This document shows, piece after piece, positions 60,112 to 64,000 of a stretch of DNA of 64,000 bases. Every line of letters begins with the position of its first letter. Position 1 is the stretch's first letter. The notes below the pieces were generated by a model. It ran no database searches. It saw only the letters and a list, made by a program, of their open reading frames with translations, and was not told the origin of the DNA. Made by a program: the position numbers and the translations under genes. The DNA is from Fidelibacterota bacterium (lineage in GTDB: Bacteria; Fidelibacterota; SORT01): the NCBI GenBank assembly GCA_022571215.1, contig JACZYG010000011.1:1-64000 (forward strand), written 5' to 3'.

Positions 60112-60845
60112 TATTTATGAAACTTTTTCCTCGATATATGTTAATTCCCGTGTTACTGATAAATTTGTTCTTCGTTGGATGCTACACTACTCCTAAGTCA
60201 TCAATACCGGGTAAATTTGCTTTTAATTCTGATGCATCCGATTTTATTGAATCAATATCGAAAAATACCATTGTATTTGGAACAGGTGTTACGGTGACTG
60301 GGGGTGGAGACAGTTTCTTCACCGGCATCGGCAAATCGGGAATGTCCACCTCCTTATATCCCGGATTTCCCTTAAAGATCAGCGCTACCATAATCACAGA
60401 GGAAATAATCAGAAATGCGGGAGAATACTACACCTTACTTTTGGATATGAGCGATGCAGAAACTGATTCTTTTATGAATGTATACAGAGAGTTATACGAT
60501 TTTGAGAACAATAATCTCATCTGGATCTACATGAAGACGAATTTAGCGGAAAGCTACCTTAATTCGGACCGATGGGTCATTTTCGTGGAAGATGAGGACC
60601 AGAACCAATTTGAACCGCTCAAACTTTCGCAACTTCAACCACTTATACCCGACTTTAATAGTGGGCGAAGAGATAACTGGCGAAGAACACGCGCTAAAGA
60701 AACTCAATTCGCTTTGAAATTTCCAAAGAAAAAATTTGATGACCGTCTTTGGATTCCCGATAAGGGAAAGCTTAAACTCGTCTTTATGAATCCTGACAAG
60801 AACATAGAAAGAGCTGACGGCACCTGGATTTTCGAGAAAGATTAA
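60108..60845 (+). CDS. Hypothetical lipoprotein
   Basis: Lipobox LFFVGC; ATG 60117 possible; coupled to the previous gene. Confidence 0.6.
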   Translation: MIFMKLFPRYMLIPVLLINLFFVGCYTTPKSSIPGKFAFNSDASDFIESISKNTIVFGTGVTVTGGGDSFFTGIGKSGMSTSLYPGFPLKISATIITEEIIRNAGEYYTLLLDMSDAETDSFMNVYRELYDFENNNLIWIYMKTNLAESYLNSDRWVIFVEDEDQNQFEPLKLSQLQPLIPDFNSGRRDNWRRTRAKETQFALKFPKKKFDDRLWIPDKGKLKLVFMNPDKNIERADGTWIFEKD

Positions 60846-60992
60846 CTGGAAATTTAATGATTAAACTCAAATCTATTTTTCGCTAAACATTTAGTCCTTC
60901 ATACATTTATTAATTCCAATGCAAATAACAGGAACAAGAATTGGATTGCATGACTCGCAATTCAGAATTAACTTATCCGAGTTAATGGAGAA

Positions 60993-62618
60993 TTGAGCCA
61001 CATTATGACCGTTATTCAAAATAAGAACACTATACCTAACAAAAACAAGCGATATTCGAGATCTCGAAAACCCCGAAAACCCGTAAAAAAAGAAATCTTC
61101 ATCAATGAATCGCGGAACGAAACGCGGATCGCAATCACGGAAAATGACCAGCTCGCCGAAATTCTTCTCGAAAGGCCGGAAAATACCCGAATGGTAGGGG
61201 ATATTTATAAAGGTACGGTCGCCCGGGTAAATCCCGGAATGCGAGCCGCATTCATAGATATAGGTCTTGATCATGACGGCTTCTTACACTTTTCGGATAT
61301 AAATGAATCTGTTCACGACTTTATGGACCTATTCGAATCCGAATACGACGAAGAAAGTTCTCCCAAAAGTCGTGGTACGACAATTCGCGGTGAATGGATG
61401 CCGAAACCGGGTCAGGAGATAATTGTTCAGATCACTAAAGAGCCGATACACGATAAGGGACCTCGAGTCACTACTCATATTTCTCTCCCGGGAAGATTTA
61501 TAGTATTGGTTCCTAACGATAAGCAAATTGGTATTTCACGTAAGATTAATAGCTTTAAAGAAAAAAGAAGATTGCAGAAAATCGCAAGGAACTTAAAACC
61601 GGACGATTTCGGTCTTATCTTGCGCACAGTGGCGCAAGGAAAGTCGGCTGAATTGATTGAGAATGATTTTAATCTTCTAATGTCAGATTGGAAAATTATC
61701 GAGAAGGAGATAAAAAAGGGCTCCCCCCCGACTCTTGTCTATAAAGATATGGAAATGGCTTTTAGCGTGATAAGGGATTTGCTGACGGAAGATGTAGGAA
61801 AAATTGTAATTGATTCGAAAAAACTTTACCGAAAGTTGGGTTCGTATCTGAAAAATCTCTCTCCGCACTTGCTCGAAAAATTGGAATTTTATAACGAACA
61901 AATTCCCATATTCGATGCGTACAACATTGAGCCTGAAATTGAAAAAACACAACATCGAAAAGTCTGGCTCAAAAGCGGAGGCTATCTCATAATAGATCAC
62001 ACTGAAGCGCTTGTAACAGTGGATATCAACTCCGGAAGATTTCAGGGAAAGAAAGAGCATGAGCTGAATTCTTTAAAAATCAATCTTGAAGCGGTACCTG
62101 AAGTTGCCAGACAACTGCGTCTTCGTGATATCGGTGGTATCATTGTTGTTGATTTTATCGATATGGATAACGAAAAGAATCGTAAATCCGTATATCTTGC
62201 CATGCGTAAGGAGATGGCTGGGGACAGAGCGAGAAGTAAGGTCTTTGAGTTGTCCGAGCTAGGTCTGCTGGAAATGACGAGACAGAGAATCGGTCCGGGA
62301 CTTCTATATAGGGTAAGTGATGTTTGTCCCATTTGCGACGGTCTTGGCAGAGTAATCTCCAAAGACACTCTCATGAACAAGATAGAACGCTGGATAAAGA
62401 GAATGAAAGTCGAAAATACCGAGCGCAGGCTTATTCTCAATTTGCATCCCGATGTAGCTTACCATTTTTTGGAGAACAGCAAAGAGTCTATTCGACGGCT
62501 AATGTGGAAATACTGGGTTAAAATCGATATCAAAAAGGATTCAGAACTCAGTATGAATGATTTCAAAATTATCTCAAAAAAAACCGGCGAAGACATTACT
62601 GACCAATTTATGTCTTGA
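60993..62618 (+). CDS. rng: Ribonuclease G/E family
   Basis: GDIYKGTVARVNPGMRAAFIDIGLDHDGFLH, GGIIVVDFIDM, CPICDGLGRV. Confidence 0.95.
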   Translation: MSHIMTVIQNKNTIPNKNKRYSRSRKPRKPVKKEIFINESRNETRIAITENDQLAEILLERPENTRMVGDIYKGTVARVNPGMRAAFIDIGLDHDGFLHFSDINESVHDFMDLFESEYDEESSPKSRGTTIRGEWMPKPGQEIIVQITKEPIHDKGPRVTTHISLPGRFIVLVPNDKQIGISRKINSFKEKRRLQKIARNLKPDDFGLILRTVAQGKSAELIENDFNLLMSDWKIIEKEIKKGSPPTLVYKDMEMAFSVIRDLLTEDVGKIVIDSKKLYRKLGSYLKNLSPHLLEKLEFYNEQIPIFDAYNIEPEIEKTQHRKVWLKSGGYLIIDHTEALVTVDINSGRFQGKKEHELNSLKINLEAVPEVARQLRLRDIGGIIVVDFIDMDNEKNRKSVYLAMRKEMAGDRARSKVFELSELGLLEMTRQRIGPGLLYRVSDVCPICDGLGRVISKDTLMNKIERWIKRMKVENTERRLILNLHPDVAYHFLENSKESIRRLMWKYWVKIDIKKDSELSMNDFKIISKKTGEDITDQFMS

Positions 62619-62643
62619 CAGTGAATTTGCCTTTAATTAATAT
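62615..62643 (+). promoter_or_regulatory. Predicted rplU promoter
   Basis: TTGACA (62615-62620) overlapping the rng stop, 17 nt, TAATAT (62638-62643). Confidence 0.6.
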
Positions 62644-62691
62644 ATTAAGCTGTTTGAGAACAACGAATAAAAGAAGAGGTTTTTGATAATT

Positions 62692-63063
62692 ATGTATGCA
62701 GTAGTTGTTATTAAAGGTTTTCAACATAAAGTCTCCGTTGGGGACGAGTTGACCGTACAAAAGTTTGAGGGGAATGTAGGTGATAAAGCCTCTTTTGAAG
62801 AAGTTTTGATGCTCGGTGACGGAAAAAAATCTGTCATCGGAACACCCTTCGTGCCGAAGGCTAAAGTTGATGTTACAATTCTGAAGCAGGGTAAGGGAGA
62901 TAAAATCAGAATGCTGAAGAAAAAACGTAGAAAAGGCTACAAGGTGAAAAGAGGACACAGACAGGAACTGACCTGGATTCGAGTGGACGGAATCTCCGGC
63001 GACTCAACTTCTAAACCCAAGCCTAAAAAGGCTGCTGCTGAAGCAACAGCGGAATCGGAGTAG
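62692..63063 (+). CDS. rplU: 50S ribosomal protein L21
   Basis: MYAVVVIKGFQHKVSVGDELTVQK, KRRKGYKVKRGHRQELT; ATG 62692 preferred over TTG 62683. Confidence 0.96.
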   Translation: MYAVVVIKGFQHKVSVGDELTVQKFEGNVGDKASFEEVLMLGDGKKSVIGTPFVPKAKVDVTILKQGKGDKIRMLKKKRRKGYKVKRGHRQELTWIRVDGISGDSTSKPKPKKAAAEATAESE

Positions 63064-63066
63064 ATC

Positions 63067-63321
63067 ATGGCGCATAAAAAAGGTGTAGGCAGTTCCAAAA
63101 ACGGTCGGGACAGCAATCCGAAGATGTTAGGAATTAAGGCTTTCGGGGGACAAAAAGTCTCTGCCGGAAGCATTATTGTAAAGCAACGCGGCACTAAATT
63201 CCATCCGGGCGTAAACGTAAAGAGAGCAAGTGATGACTCTTTATTCGCCCTGAAAGATGGATATGTAAAGTTTGAAACAAAAAAGAATAAACGCAAATTC
63301 GTAAACGTTTACGAATCTTAG
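63067..63321 (+). CDS. rpmA: 50S ribosomal protein L27
   Basis: [48 protein letters not shown]. Confidence 0.97.
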   Translation: MAHKKGVGSSKNGRDSNPKMLGIKAFGGQKVSAGSIIVKQRGTKFHPGVNVKRASDDSLFALKDGYVKFETKKNKRKFVNVYES

Positions 63322-63407
63322 TTGGGGAATTTCTGACAGGCTCAGGAATAACTATGAACAAGAATAATTTATACCCCGTCAATATTGGCGGGGATATTTA
63401 TTTGTAG

Positions 63408-64000
<593 letters not shown>

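Overview
A 64 kb chromosomal window, mostly housekeeping, with a small accessory patch at about 1.6-4.6 kb. Content suggests a Gram-negative FCB-superphylum bacterium: LpxC-FabZ fusion, RNase G, a T9SS-type C-terminal signal remnant, and BamA/Skp/Lpx envelope genes. This placement is inference. Main blocks: an IS3-family element, a RelE/ParE-like toxin-antitoxin pair and decayed mobile or small genes (1.6-4.6 kb); radC and secreted or periplasmic peptidases (4.8-11.6 kb); ferritin and a MITE-like palindromic repeat (12.2-13.0 kb); an overlapping glycan/cell-surface gene cluster (13.0-22.6 kb); RecO/CPBP/ProRS/Pit-PhoU/YbjQ/EamA/amidohydrolase/TopA/GlyRS (22.6-36.6 kb); ADP-forming acyl-CoA synthetase and a GAPDH-like protein (37.5-41.4 kb); the envelope cluster rseP-dxr-lplA-lpxA-lpxC/fabZ-lpxD-skp-skp-bamA-uppS (44-55.3 kb, minus strand); tusA, sufT-like, mrp and rrf2 (55.4-57.6 kb); and rng-rplU-rpmA-mdh (61-64 kb). 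The strongest hidden signal is at 57776-58375. Two ORFs split in the track are one reading frame interrupted by a single TGA. That TGA sits where the first Cys of a thioredoxin-like CxxC would be (SPT-[TGA]-SVC) and is followed by a bacterial-SECIS-like hairpin, so this is a candidate selenoprotein. Also notable: a GAPDH homologue whose catalytic Cys is Gly (NASGTTNS), a perfect 17-bp palindrome at the rrf2 promoter, an orphan T9SS sorting-signal remnant, and a TA operon with nested operators and an almost leaderless toxin mRNA. No searches were run; family calls come from motif recognition.
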